This document shows positions 23,567 through 35,670 of a stretch of 64,000 bases of DNA, one piece after another. This DNA comes from Sisyra terminalis (lineage: Eukaryota > Arthropoda > Insecta > Neuroptera > Sisyridae): the NCBI GenBank assembly GCA_958496175.1, contig OY292275.1, positions 14,384,001 through 14,448,000 of the forward strand. Reading direction: 5' to 3'. The first letter of the stretch is position 1. Each line of letters starts with the position of its first letter. The translations under genes and the position numbers were made by a program. The notes below the pieces were generated by a model that had not been told where the DNA came from, did not search any database, and worked only from the letters and a program-made list of their open reading frames with translations.

Positions 23567-24907
23567 TCATTTTCTGAATCAATAATCTTAAAAATAGCTC
23601 AGCGAAACAATAAAAGCCAGATTTTATATTCTTTAGATATAATTATCTCAAAAACATGTAACAATTACTTTTTCATCTTTTACTTCCACTAGTCCCACGA
23701 GTCTTATACTTGCATGAAGACAAACGTGAAAAATTAATGCTTTCTTTATGAATCCCTTGAGTCTTATTATGAACACGATGAAACTTTTTCCACGAATCAT
23801 TTTCCAAGAAAAGGAAATTTTCTCACTTTAAATGCACTAGTTTTGTTTGAGCATTACCGTTTTTCTCATAAAATCTATCACGTTTCCGTATATACACTTA
23901 GGTATTATATTGGAATAATTTTCACATACAAATCAATAGAAATATAATTTCTAGAGCAATTCCATTTACTAAGAGGTATTATGAATCTATTTTTACGTGA
24001 CGGCTGTCTTATTGTATAGATAATGAAAAACAAACCGTAGTTAAATTATAGGCTACTAACGACATAATGTGATGTATATTTGTCTCACAAGGGACTTTTC
24101 TTGTGCAGAATGAGATTTATTTAGGTGTTGGAACAAACTAACTGTATCGTTTTCGTATAAATGGCCTCTCCTATTTTATTTATGCAATGAATCTTTGATA
24201 ATTTAGAAGTTGGGAATTCTAATTAAAGTGTGGGTAGTAAAGTGTTTTTCCAGAGTAATACGTACAATAAATTGGTTCTAATTCAATTTTTTTTTTGTAA
24301 GGATGTAACTTAAATATCAACCAATGTTTTTTACCACAAAGAAAATAAATTAAAATTTGATGTGGCTTATAAAATAATCTTGTTGTTGTGTTTTCGTACA
24401 AATACTACCTAAATACTTGTTTTATCAGACAATAACGTCTTAATGTAGCTATAGATATATTATGTTAAATGAGTTTGTTGCAGTAAACTATCAAGATAAT
24501 GCTGATGGTGTGTTGAAACTACTGACAAGCTTAGTGAAACAAAATAAACATTGAAATGCGGTTCTCGTAAAATAGTAAAGTGATTATTATCTAAAATAAA
24601 AACATCTAATTGCAAATGTCTTCTTCGGTTTCCTAACAAAACCTTTAATTTCTTTGTATTGAAAACAAAAACACAATCACACTGGAAACGTTAATTTGTC
24701 TTTTTTCTTCAAATTACAGGGAAATTCAAGGCACAAATTAATTAAATTGGACACATATATAAGTTCAATAAGTTACAATGATTGCACCCACTAAAAATAA
24801 ATTAAAAATTAATCAAATTACGTTTACTTAGAACTAATTTTATAAATGATGATGGTTTCGTTTCAAATTGTATACCTAAAGGACATAGGAATATAGTTCA
24901 CTGTATT
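23567..24907. other. No recognised feature
   Basis: AT-rich. The left flank of the next element carries GTTCACTGTATT (24896-24907), which is repeated at 25264-25275. Confidence 0.5.
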
Positions 24908-25263
24908 CTTGGTTGCTCTCATCCATGGTGTGGTAAATAATTAATAATGTTCTTGGGAACTTGGATTTAAATAATAAGACGTTATTTTTCAAATTATCTC
25001 AACGTTGCGTTGATATTTATTTCCAACTTCTTCAGGAGAACTAAAACAATAACAATACATGTTGTTCAAAGCCAAATTACACAAATACTGAATATACTGA
25101 ACAGCGGAAATTAATTTGTGTAATTTGGCTTTGAACCACATGCATTGTTATTGTTTTAGTTCTCCTGAAGAAGTTGGAAATAAATACCAACGAAACGTTG
25201 AAATAATTTGAAAAATAACGTCTTATAATTTAAATCCAAGTTCCTAAGAACATTATTAATTAT
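24908..25263. mobile_element. Head-to-head pair of Penelope-type terminal repeats
   Basis: Arms of about 155 bp (about 24935-25090 and 25110-25263) are inverted copies sharing TTAATAATGTTCTT, ATAAGACGTTATTTTTCAAA and CAACTTCTTCAGGAGAACTA. A 12-bp direct repeat GTTCACTGTATT flanks the pair, consistent with a target-site duplication. The right arm (+) has an intact hammerhead-like core: CTGAAGA (25165-25171), stem GTTGG/CCAAC, GAAA (25192-25195), CG. In the left arm (-) the same core is damaged (GAAA to GCAA, one stem change). A single copy of the same unit is at 48165-48360. Confidence 0.7.
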
Positions 25264-25339
25264 TGTTCACTGTATTGTTTACTTGATGTTTTTTGTGGAC
25301 TATTATGTAATTTGCATCAGTTCAGCAATGTACCGCTAT

Positions 25340-25960
25340 ATCATGGTGGTGATAGCAAGCAATTGATCTTTAACGGCGTTTAAGTAGCTGGAGGAGTCGA
25401 ACTTCATTCCTCTGTCCTTTTTTTTATTTGTTGATTGTTCTTGACCTTGTGTTCAAGTAACTGCTATTTCTTGGAGCTCTTGAGGGAGTTTCCGTTTCAG
25501 CCTTCTTTAGTTTATAGTTTCCTCTGAGCCTAGTTCTACTGCACTAGGACAATTTTCTAGGCCGTTAAGGAAATTCCTTGTGAGTTGGATTAGAAAGTCT
25601 TTTATGATTGGGACTTTCATTTCGTGATGAATTTGGTTGTTTCTCACATACCATGGAGCTTTAGTGATGATTCTCAAGTCTCTATTTTGGAACACCTGTA
25701 GGTCATTATGATTTTTTTTTAAATATGGAAGCCAAACTGTGAAAGAGTATGTGAGAAGTGGTCTAATGATTGATTTGTATATCATCATTGAACATTCCAT
25801 ACTTATACGAGACCTTATGTTGATAAGTGGTTATAGTTGGATGAGTTGAGTGTTGGTTTCGCTGATTTTACTTGAGATTTGGCTTTGTCATGTTAATTTT
25901 GAGTCCAGAAGTATGCCCAGATATTTAACATATTGAATTTTAAAATTGAAAAAAACTACG
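25340..25960 (-). pseudogene. Jockey-like LINE 3' end, copy 1
   Basis: The reverse-transcriptase C-terminal region on the - strand reads KYLGILLDSKLT near 25920. It then has MMIYKSIIRPLLTYSFTVWL, the fingerprint ITKAPWYVRNNQIHHEMKVP (the Jockey-clade APWYV.N..IH.DL.vP block), and a tail ending about 25430. The main open part is 25507-25800, and stops occur upstream. The 3' UTR (to about 25340) matches that of the + strand copy at 50178-50785, including the stretch encoding FDSSSYLNA. 5'-truncated, with no palm catalytic motif left. Confidence 0.85.
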
Positions 25961-28239
25961 CATATTATTTGTGAGTCATTTGAAGAAAAAAATATATTAT
26001 ATTTCCAATAAATGTAACAATTTTTCATTACTATTGTGATGGAAGGGATTATCTTTAAAAAAATTAGCGAGAAGTTTGATTGACAAAAATATCATTGTTC
26101 TTTGTATCTCATAACTTCCTAATTTCTGAAGAGTTTTAGAAGTGGAAAAGACATGATGCTCATGTTCTAAAAATAATTTAAAATATTTAATAATTATTTA
26201 AACTTAAATCAAAGCAATATGAAGCAGTTTATTTAAACTTGACTTATTAAAATCAGAAAAACCCATTTAAAAATACGAAAAACTTGTTAAATTAAAAAAA
26301 CCAAAAACAAGCTCTTATTATCCTGGCATTGAAATTGCGTCACAGTACAGAAATTTCAAAATCCCAGGGACGTTTTCCTATGTTAAATGTATTTAACCAC
26401 AAATAGAAAGGTTGTTTACATCGTTCAAACTAAATTTTAATGATTGAAACTATTTACAATATTTGAAATTTAACAAGGCCAGGAACATGTTATTACAGTT
26501 CATAAATTTTTAAAAGAAAAAATATGTTGATTTTGACTATAGAAATTATCTTACAATTAGTCATTTGAGCAGAAAAGTAGAAAATCATATGCATCAATTA
26601 GTTGTAAGGAAGATTAAATGCAGTTATTTTTTCTTAGTATAGCTTTAATATACTTTTATAGTATGCCCAAATTTCATTTAAATTGCTTCACTCTTTGTTG
26701 AGAAAAAATATTTTCTGATTCATCATTTTTTTCGATTTATTCGCAAATAAAAATATATTGAAAGCTGAAAATTGAACTAATAACGTATCTTTTTAGTACT
26801 AACATACCTTTTATAAATGGTCCAAATATCTTCCTCGGGCCGATTTTTCATTGTTATCGTCCTATGGCTTTTTCTTTACGTTCGCTTTAGTCAACATTTT
26901 TAAACAATCGGATAATAATTTCCTATACTGTTCTCCGAATTTCAAATATAATGTGATTGGTTACGAAAATAAAGATTTTCTTAAAAAATTAAAATAATTT
27001 TCCTTATTTTACAGCCAAGTCATTATTTGTGAAATCATTAGAAAATTGATTATTGGATCTTTCTCTAAATTGCAATTATAGTTTGATCCCTTGGAAAAAA
27101 ACGTTTTTTCTTTCTTGTATTAAAAGACTTAGCATTGACATGAATAATGAAAAGCTTAGTTTGTATATACAAGTATACAGTATATACAATTAAGCTCCAC
27201 TCTATAGAAAAAATTAGAAAAATTTCTAGGGTATAAACATTTTTTTCTTTGTGAAAAATTGTGATCATTATTAATTATTTTTATTACAACCGCTCAATGA
27301 TCTGTTTATATCTCGGTGGCAATAGAAGGACTATGACGTTCCAGAAGATCCATCAATCGTTTTCGGATTCTTATTTGACTATTAATATTAAAAGTATTTT
27401 CTAAAGAGATTTTTTTTCAAATAAAACCCACCCTAACAGTGCCTTTTATCGGTAAAAAAATTGGTCTGTTGCGTTTTCGACCAGATTTGCTTCAAGGGTA
27501 ATTTTAGTAGGTAACAAATTTGATCCTATGTGTATTTTTTCCTCCTTGATCCAAGCCAAAGCTGGAAGTTCTAAAGCAATGCAAGGGATAGCCTTTCCCC
27601 GTTCCATATTTTCTGCACTTTAATTGTGTGAAAGTTATTCTTTATAACACAGTACCATGCTTGTTGACTAATGTTCTGACTTCCTTCTATCTCAGGTTTA
27701 GTAACATTTTATCACGTTTTTTATAGATTTCTTAATTTATAGTTTTGGGTATTTTGAGTACTTGTTTTTGAGTATTTTTTCCTTGATTTCTTTGTTCATA
27801 CTAAGTCCATTCAGCTACTTAACCCAGTTTAGTATACTTTGACAAACTTTTTCTGATTCTTTCTAATTTTCCTCATATTTTTTAAATCCATTTTGCATGT
27901 CACCCGCTAGAAGATATTGATCTAAGTAAAACTACAATTACAAAGCTTCTTTTACTACTAGATTTTTTCAAGGTTTCGTTAAAAATAGAGTTAAGTTTTC
28001 CGAATAGATAATTGTCGACCGATTAAAGGCAGACATTAGGTGCGATTATAAAGGAATTCTTATGCAATGATTTATGATTCCATGACATGTTTGGATAAAA
28101 ACAGATATTAACTTGAACATTTACATTGTCAGAAAACTGGATATCTTCATTCTTTTATTCGAATTATTACTTTGTGCAATATTTTAATAGAAAATATATT
28201 ATTGTAAAGTTTTAGATCCTCAATGATGATAAATTGGTA
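25961..28239. other. No firm feature; one coding-like patch
   Basis: Mostly AT-rich. Around 27447-27623 (-) a 57-codon stretch stays open and is GC-richer than the flanks, but no family is recognised. Frames at 27065-27268 (-) appear to be chance. Confidence 0.45.
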
Positions 28240-28784
28240 AACAATATTCAGAGGATTAGGATCAATAAACTATTTATTATAAACTAATAACTATAATAGT
28301 TTAATAATAATAGTTTAAACTATAAACTATTTATTACATCCGCGACGTTTCGGCCCGGTTATTGAGCCTTCCTCAGGCGTTCGTAAATAATCGCTTTAAC
28401 CTTGTTAAAAACAATCATTGTCCATTCATTTTTATACGGTATAGTTGGTAAAAAACAATATTAAAACTCCCAAGATACACAACATTTTTTTCAGTAAAAT
28501 ATATAAAATAAAACCGTTATTCTTTAACTAATTTTTAATTGTTTTTGTTGAAATTTTATTTTATATATTTTCTGAAAAAAATGTTTTGTATCTTGGGAGT
28601 TTTATTATTGTTTTTTACCAACTATACCGTATAAAAATGAATGGACAATGATTATTTTTAACAAGGTTAAAGCGATTATTTACGAACGCCTGAGGAAGGC
28701 TTAATAACCGGGCCGAAACGTCGCGGATGTAATAAATAGTTTTGACTGATTATTATTGATCCTAATCCTCTGAATATTGTTTAG
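28240..28784. mobile_element. Large palindrome of Penelope-type terminal repeats
   Basis: Arms of about 230-265 bp are inverted copies around a spacer of about 50 bp: AACAATATTCAGAGGATTAG at the left end, and its complement at the right end near 28765-28783. Each arm carries a hammerhead-like core. On + it is CTGAGGA (28690-28696), GGC/GCC stem, GAAA (28715-28718), CG-TCG-CG. On - it is the equivalent at 28376-28341. The left arm has an extra AT-rich insertion (about 28268-28325). A related single unit is at 53020-53130. Confidence 0.75.
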
Positions 28785-29640
28785 GAAAATATATGTTTCG
28801 ATTACTAAAAATGTGTCTGTATTTTTTTTGACTCTATGATTTTTTATCTATAAAGGGAATTCAATATGTATGGATTAATTTATATACATATCACAATATG
28901 ATATTGGAATAATATGAAGATGTCCTATTGTGTGTCGAATGTTACGTTAACTCACCATATACGCTAGTTTCTACAGATATCATCATCCTCATGTCAAATC
29001 TGAAAGCCAAATCTGAAATTGATTTCAATGCTTTACATGCTATACCATTAGTTACAGACTACTTTAGAGTTTCAAGTCTACAATTTAGTGCATTTTAAGT
29101 CTCATTTATTTGAGTACGAGTTCTAATATAAACGGTATACCATATGCATGAGAAGTTGACAAACAGGTAGCATATTAACTTCAATGAAATTCTTGTCGTA
29201 AGTTTCTTTTATAAAGAGAATCATTCAAAACATGAGGGATGGCATTCCTGAATTTTCAAAGGACTTTGGCGTTTCATTTGTAGCAAGTCAATTAGAGACC
29301 AACTTTATCATTAAATTCATCCGAAACATTAATTGGACAGAAATAACCATCCTTTTATTTATGGATTGGTTACTCGGTTTTCTAAAATGGGAAATATTTA
29401 AACCGGTTTCAAAGAGCATTTTTCAAAAAAAGTTAAGAAAATTTATTGATAAATCATTTTATTTCAAATTTGTGATTTCTGGTTTTTTATTTGTGTTTAT
29501 AAAGCATCAGAAATCAGCCAGAGTTTCTCGACCGCCGTATATTAGGAAAATATGAATATGAAGATACGTATACTAGAGGAATATACAGGAGGTCTTGCGT
29601 TATATTTATATACTGTGTTTAGAACTTCGTTTTCCGTAGC
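28785..29640. other. No recognised gene
   Basis: The open frame 29232-29555 (+, 107 codons) is the longest here. It has hydrophobic patches, but no domain, splice site or homology I can name. Treated as unproven. Confidence 0.45.
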
Positions 29641-30322
29641 ATAGTAAATCATTAGATTGTAATATTTGACCGAAACTAGTATTAAAGACCGAAACCGAGT
29701 TTCGGCATCAGTTGTAGTTTCAGCCGAAACTGAAAATTCCATATAAGACCATATTTTCCTAGAAAAAAGAGTTAATCATAATTAGTCAGTTTTTACTTTT
29801 AATTCCTATGGATAGTTATTAATATTTTTGCCATTAATATTTGAGCTAGTTATTAACATAAGACATTATTATCACTTCTAAGTTCAAAAAAAAAATATTT
29901 GTGCTGAAATATGAGGTTGAAATGAAAGAAATGCATCTAATATTACTTTTCATTACAAGTTACGAATAAAATAAAAAAATAGTTACGAAAGAAAATTACT
30001 TTTCCTCTAATGTGTTTGTTTAGGTACACAAAACAGAAAGCATTCTTTCTAAAATCATAAAAATAAAATAATTTCCTTTAAACTTTGGTCAGTTTTCTCT
30101 TGAACTGAAAAAAAAGTAGTAAAAATAGTTATATTGAATTAACATTTTTCAGTATTCATAACTTAAAAATCTTATATTATAAGAGAAAAACAATAATTTC
30201 TTAACATTTTCATTTCACGAATTCAGTTTTGGTTTCGGTCGTAGTTTCGGCTTGACGACAGCCGAAACTGAAACTATGCCGAAATTAGACCAAAATTGAA
30301 AGTTCGATCGGACACTAATATA
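29641..30322 (-). mobile_element. CCGAAAC-rich DNA element, copy 1
   Basis: Both ends contain clusters of CCGAAAC/GTTTCGG palindromic motifs (29680-29745 and 30225-30300). The right end reads CGATCGGACACTA, which in - orientation begins TAGTGTCCGATCG, a hAT-like start. The interior matches 32738-33130 in reverse orientation, including a shared TTCTGTTTTGTGTACCTAAACA block and AAACTGACCAAAGTTTA. No transposase was seen, so it is non-autonomous. The left boundary is uncertain. Confidence 0.6.
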
Positions 30323-32737
30323 TTGCATAGGTATTTTTTACGGCTTTAAAGAAACTTATCAATCTATTATATTCAAGTTTCTTCTATATATGTATATACT
30401 TTTTTAAGTTTAATGTTTCATGCTTACAAATTCAAACATGGTTTCTTATCCGAAAGTTGTAACTTTGATTACTAGTTATACAACGAATAAACAACATCTA
30501 ATTCTTAATTCTTCGTGTTATACGCTACTTTGGGTCTATTTATAAAAATAGATTGAAATACTTATATTGCTACGTAATTCTAAATGAAAACCCGTAATTA
30601 TTTAAATTTCATATATAAAAATAAAACAGAAGTTATAACTACAAGTATATAGAAAATACGAAGTACAGTAATTTCAATTAGGTTTTGTAATTAAAATAAG
30701 TTTTAAACTATATGATATACGTATTAAATAATTACAAATCGATTTATATTTTGAAAACAATTGTCTGTTAAGTGTATTTTCCGAGGAAATAATTTCATTC
30801 ATTTTACCTACACGTTCTATATGAAAATGTTCATATAACGTTCAGTGATACACCAACTGAATAACGTTAATAATTTCATGATAATAATTTAACGACACAA
30901 TTATAAGTCTAGCATTGAATATTCCGCATGAGATCCATGCTTTTCATTTTACAGTCAAAATAATGAAATTTCAGTTCTTTTGCTTCTGCATTTTTATAAA
31001 CTTGTGATATGTGTCTCATTTTCGTGAAATTTATGGTTTTTATTTTCGTGAAACTTTCCACTGATTCAACTTTTCCTTTTACTCCTGTACCAATAAATAA
31101 ATGGGAAAACCTCTCGGGAGTTTTGTTTAACATTTCTCATATTGATACTTGTCCTAAAATACATCGTAAAAGCCAGAGCTATAAAATTGGTGAATTTGTG
31201 TGTTTTAAAGACTGTTTTACGAGTATTAAATACGTAGGAGAACCCTTTTAAATCTTCAATTTCATTATAATATGTAAAATAATTATCACAAATTACCTCG
31301 TAGATATTTCACGAGGGAACATTTTATATATTGATTTTGATACTGAATTGATTGAGATGGTTATGATTTTCGTTTAATATTACTCAATGTAAGTTTGGGT
31401 GTTCTGAAACTTTAGGAGTGATTTAATATTTGGTGATGGAAGAAAAGATTAATTAAATTAAAACTAATTTTCTCGACGCAAATTTCGAAAGTTTCTTTCC
31501 GATATTGGTGCGAGTGGCGCTCTGTTCATGATTAATAACTTAAACTGAAATTGAAAATGTGTTCAAATTTTCACATTTTTATCATGTAGCAAAAAAGATA
31601 AAGTTGAAATACAAACTATTGTTAGAAGTTTTTCAACCAAATGACCTAATTGAGCTTGGAAAGTTGATTGATAAAAACGATTCTCGTTGTAAAACTGCAA
31701 TCAAAGCAACTTGAATCTGTTATATCTCTGCTTTGATTTTATCATTATTTTATTCACATATATTTTATGCAAAGTATGCGATTGCATTTCAAACGTACAT
31801 TTTAGATTCAAAGGTTATTATTTCCTTAAAAATAAAAAATGATATTTTATAAATGCAAGTTGAGTATATCATTGTTATAAGTTACAATAGATATCTTGTA
31901 ATATTTCTAATAGTTAAACTCGTAAAACTCTCAACGGAAAGCGTATTGCTCCCAAGGGATCAATTTATTTGTTTAAGGAGGCATTTGACAAATAAGCCCT
32001 TTTTCTTCAAGCCAATTATTTCGGCTTAATTCAATGTAGAGCCAACCCTTTTTACACAGGTATTCACTCGTACGGTATACTGCACGAAAATCAAACTGTA
32101 GAAAATTCAAAAGCATACGAAATTACAAAGTTTTTCAGAACAAAAAATAATATATTTAGATTTCGTATTTAGTAACGAATTTGTCATATGTCCAATATAA
32201 AATCTTCAGGGGGTTAAATTTGCAGGTTAAAACCAGGTTAAAATCTTCAGGGAGTAGTCTCAAAAGGTTTTTATGACTAAAATCAAAAATTATTGATGTA
32301 GAAAAAAAAATCAATTGTTAATCTGAAAATTAAATACGACCGATACGATAAATATTCTGTTATGAGGTTATGCAGGTTTTATATTCTTGTAACGTAATTT
32401 TTGTTTTTAAAAATTTTATCAATGAAATTGCCACAAAAAATTTTATTTTAATGTTTTATTTCCTCCCATTTCGTAAGATAATCATTTTAGCTACATTTAT
32501 GAAGAAGTTTTTTATTCTTAGAGCTGTAGGTTGATTCTAAGAATCTGTAGGTATAACGTAGGTATATAACTTTTCTACAAAAGAAAAACAAAATTATTAT
32601 TATTATTTTCAATTTAAGATTATTAAAACACGAACCTAAACTACATGATACCCGTTACTTCGTCAACGTGACATAAAAATTTTCAGCAATGTAAATCATA
32701 AATTTTATTGACTATTGATAAATACGTAGCAATTATA
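30323..32737. other. No recognised gene
   Basis: Overlapping open frames on both strands at 30909-31251 are protein-like in composition, but neither shows a known domain. A local 20-bp duplication (AAAATCTTCAGGG) lies near 32200 and 32245. Nothing else is supported. Confidence 0.45.
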
Positions 32738-33130
32738 ATTAGTGTTCGATCGAAATTTCAGTTTTGGTTTCGGCTGTCGTCAAGCCGAAACTACGACCAA
32801 GATCGATACTGATTTCTCACTTTCTCACTTTTAATATTAGATTTTTCAATTATAAATACTGTTAATTTTCAGTTTATTAAAATTATTTTTAATATTTCTG
32901 CTCAAATTGAAAGAAAACTGGCCAAAGTTTAGAAGAAACTATTAGGTTTTTAAGATGTAAGAATTAGTATTTTCTGTTTTGTGTACCTAAACATATTATG
33001 TAAAAAGTAATTTTTTTGTGTAAATTTTTTTCATTTTATGTTATTCATAACTAATATTTAAAAGAAATATTAGTTACACCTCATCACACCAAATCAATCC
33101 CTTATTTCAGCATAAATAATTTACTTTAAA
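32738..33130 (+). mobile_element. CCGAAAC-rich DNA element, copy 2
   Basis: Starts TTAGTGTTCGATCGAAATTT, followed by GTTTCGGC and GCCGAAAC motifs, then the same interior as copy 1 in the opposite orientation. I could not find a matching right end, so it is probably 3'-truncated near 33130. Confidence 0.6.
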
Positions 33131-33440
33131 CAAGGATAGATTATAATTTGTTATGTAAATGATTTGCTAAAATATTAATGACAATATGATTAATAAATAC
33201 CTTCAAAAGTAAAGGCTGAACAATTATGAGTAACTTATTTTCCTACAAATAATTTATCAACAAACTAAAAAAAGAAAAGCGAAACAGTAGAAGTAATAAG
33301 GATTCAAACGATAAACTCATCGTAAGTCTTTTTTTGCTTGCAATAATAAAAGTTAAGTTTAATGGAAAACCATTTACATGATTTGTTGTGCGATTGTACA
33401 TATACCATTGAAGCACAAATTACCGTTAGTGTATACACTG
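33131..33440. other. No recognised feature
   Basis: AT-rich spacer between a DNA element and a MITE. Confidence 0.5.
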
Positions 33441-33573
33441 CCCTGTTAAAAAAAAGACATTTAGAGCAATTTAGAAATCATAACATTTAAAATGTCTTTA
33501 ATAGTTCTTTCAACGACTTTTAATAGCTTCTAATGGGTTCTTCGAATATTTAAAATGTCTTTTTTAAACTGGG
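33441..33573. mobile_element. Small MITE (133 bp)
   Basis: The ends CCCTGTTAAAAAAAAGACAT and CCCAGTTTAAAAAAGACATT (right end, reverse complement) form terminal inverted repeats of about 22 bp with a few mismatches. The interior has related AAATGTCTTT and GTTCTTTC pieces. No clear target duplication was seen. Confidence 0.5.
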
Positions 33574-35613
33574 TGGGTATATACCTAATATATCAATATG
33601 CTGCAAATGAGCTTTAAACTTTAATTTTAGCAATGAATGAATTATTGAGGTTATTCTTTTCTTCACTCATTCAATGAATTTTAATACTGTTGATATTTAT
33701 TTATTCCTATATTTATTTATATTTTATTATTATATATTTATATTTATATTATTATATTTATATTATTTATGTTATTTATTTATATTTTTGTAAATATTTT
33801 TAAGATAGATTTTTTATTTTTACAATGAACCATTTTGATCCATGAGTTATTATTCGGTATTGTTATTACTAGAACTTTACAAATATATATTCCGGCTTTT
33901 GAACTTTACCCATTATCCTAACCTAAAGATATTCATATTTATGAATTTTGTTACAGTACTTGAAAAAGCCCCAAAAAGAGACGAAACATTGTGCAAAATT
34001 GAAAAAATATTAATTTTTAAGTCTAAAAATCCCAAGAACTGTAACCTCATTTAAGTAAGAATCGATATATAACGATAATAAGCAATAACATATATCGACT
34101 ACAATCATACCATGACCGACCAGAAATTGCTTTGACATTGTTCAATAGAGAAATCGCAATTAGGGTTCAATGAATACTCAAATGGGAAGTTCTTATTGGA
34201 AACATAATGAACATAATGATTATATAAGGTTTTTCTCTATTAACTTTAATGTGGGACGTAAGTAGGAAAACCCAATGTTAAAAGAAAATTTTTTGGTAAG
34301 TTTTACTGATTATATTTTGTGTAGGAAGTGAAATATTGTTTTTAGTATATCCCAATTGGACACCAGGTGAGGCCTACCTGTGATGATTTCAAATAAAATA
34401 AAAATATTCAGAACGATTAAATGGAATATTAGTTAAAGAGGTAAAAGATTATTAATTGACGTTAATCCATCTTTAGTTTACATCTCTCGTCTCAGGAATT
34501 TTCCTATTAGATCTTGGGTTAAAATAACCTTAATGAAATCTCTTTGGAGTTTCCACATAAAAGTTACCCTAACTATAAAATTAGAGGTCAACGGGTCTTT
34601 GCGATAAATCCCAATTTAGGATCCCTATAGGAAAATCCAATTGAAACCCAAAAAGGATTCAGGATCATTTGTTCGTATTTATTAACAGCACACGTAAGTT
34701 TGGATTAGAAATGCAATTAAATTGTAATGAAGTATTGTATATTATGTAAATACGAAGATATAAGACAAAGAGATTTGATTGTTGTAGTCACAAATTGTTA
34801 AAATGGGTTAAAGCAATTCGGGGATAGCTTTAGATGTTAATCTAGATTATTAAAGTGCAAAATAAGTATTATAGGGGTCGAGAAATTAGGAAATCGGTGG
34901 GATCTGTACTTCGAAATGTGAGAAAAAATCTTTAAAAAATGCAATGATTGGATAGTTTTTAAGATATTGATGCCTTATTGATTCGTGATTTAATAATTAC
35001 TTAATTTTCGTAGGATATTTATTTTATATAATTTTTTTATAAGAATTATCAGAAACTTTTACAATTTAGCAATAGCTTTGTGCTATTTAACGTGCGACGG
35101 TTAAGTTGAACTTAGAAATAGTTTCATCTTACCCTTTAAAATTTACATGTAAGAGGGATGAATTGAATTGAAGTAACCGAGTTAAAAAGTGGATGGAGCG
35201 TAAATGTTCAAACCCGCCATTCTTGAATACTAAGGCTTACATTAACAATGAATGAACGTTGGGAATTTCTGGTACATTTGCTGTTCTCAAATCTCCGCAA
35301 ACACAGTAGTTTTACTTTTCTCGTTGCATTTTCTCGACAATTGCATTTACACGGAAATGAAATAGGTATAACAAAAGTTTTGGTTTTGGTACATCCCCAA
35401 ATAATTGAGCGGAAAGAATGAAGTAATTTGTGTTGAAAACATCGAAATTTTCGTGACTATACTTCTGATACATTGCTGCTTTTTATTTATTTATTACAGC
35501 TAGATATTTGCTAGTTTTTTTTTATTTATTGGCTTTCTCTCATGCTCGGCTTACGGCTTTTATTTTACGTTAATTTTTATGAAACGTAATTTATTTCGTT
35601 TTTTGTTTCATAG
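33574..35613. other. Probable intron upstream of the exon
   Basis: Contains an ATTT/TTTA low-complexity tract (about 33690-33790). The approach to the exon has a T-rich stretch ending in TTTTTTGTTTCATAG (35599-35613), a good 3' splice site. Confidence 0.45.
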
Positions 35614-35670
35614 ATATCGATTTCGGGACCTGATTATGGGCGACTATGCCTTCAACGATGATGGAGAAAG
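35614..35670 (+). CDS. Candidate 57-nt internal coding exon, symmetric phase
   Basis: A pyrimidine-rich tract ending TTTCATAG lies immediately upstream and GTAAGT (35671-35676) immediately downstream, so both splice sites match consensus. One phase is open throughout, and the 18 whole codons read YRFRDLIMGDYAFNDDGE. Codon use is GC-richer than the surroundings, and the acidic, aromatic composition is unlike chance frames here. Being a multiple of three with matching entry and exit phase, the exon could be skipped without shifting the frame, as in alternatively spliced cassette exons. I do not recognise the parent protein. The other exons must lie outside the window or be too short to see. Confidence 0.6.

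Noticed and set aside
27447..27623. GC-richer 57-codon - strand frame, possibly a retroelement gag-like piece
   Set aside because: I could not match it to a specific family; no flanking RT found.
29232..29555. 107-codon + strand frame
   Set aside because: Longest frame locally but without recognisable motif or codon bias.
30909..31251. Overlapping frames on both strands, one with an integrase-like YKIGEFVCFKD string
   Set aside because: The resemblance is a few residues only and the opposite strand is equally open.
33690..33790. ATTT-rich tract as a possible CRISPR or satellite array
   Set aside because: It is irregular low-complexity A/T sequence without unit structure. The window is eukaryotic.
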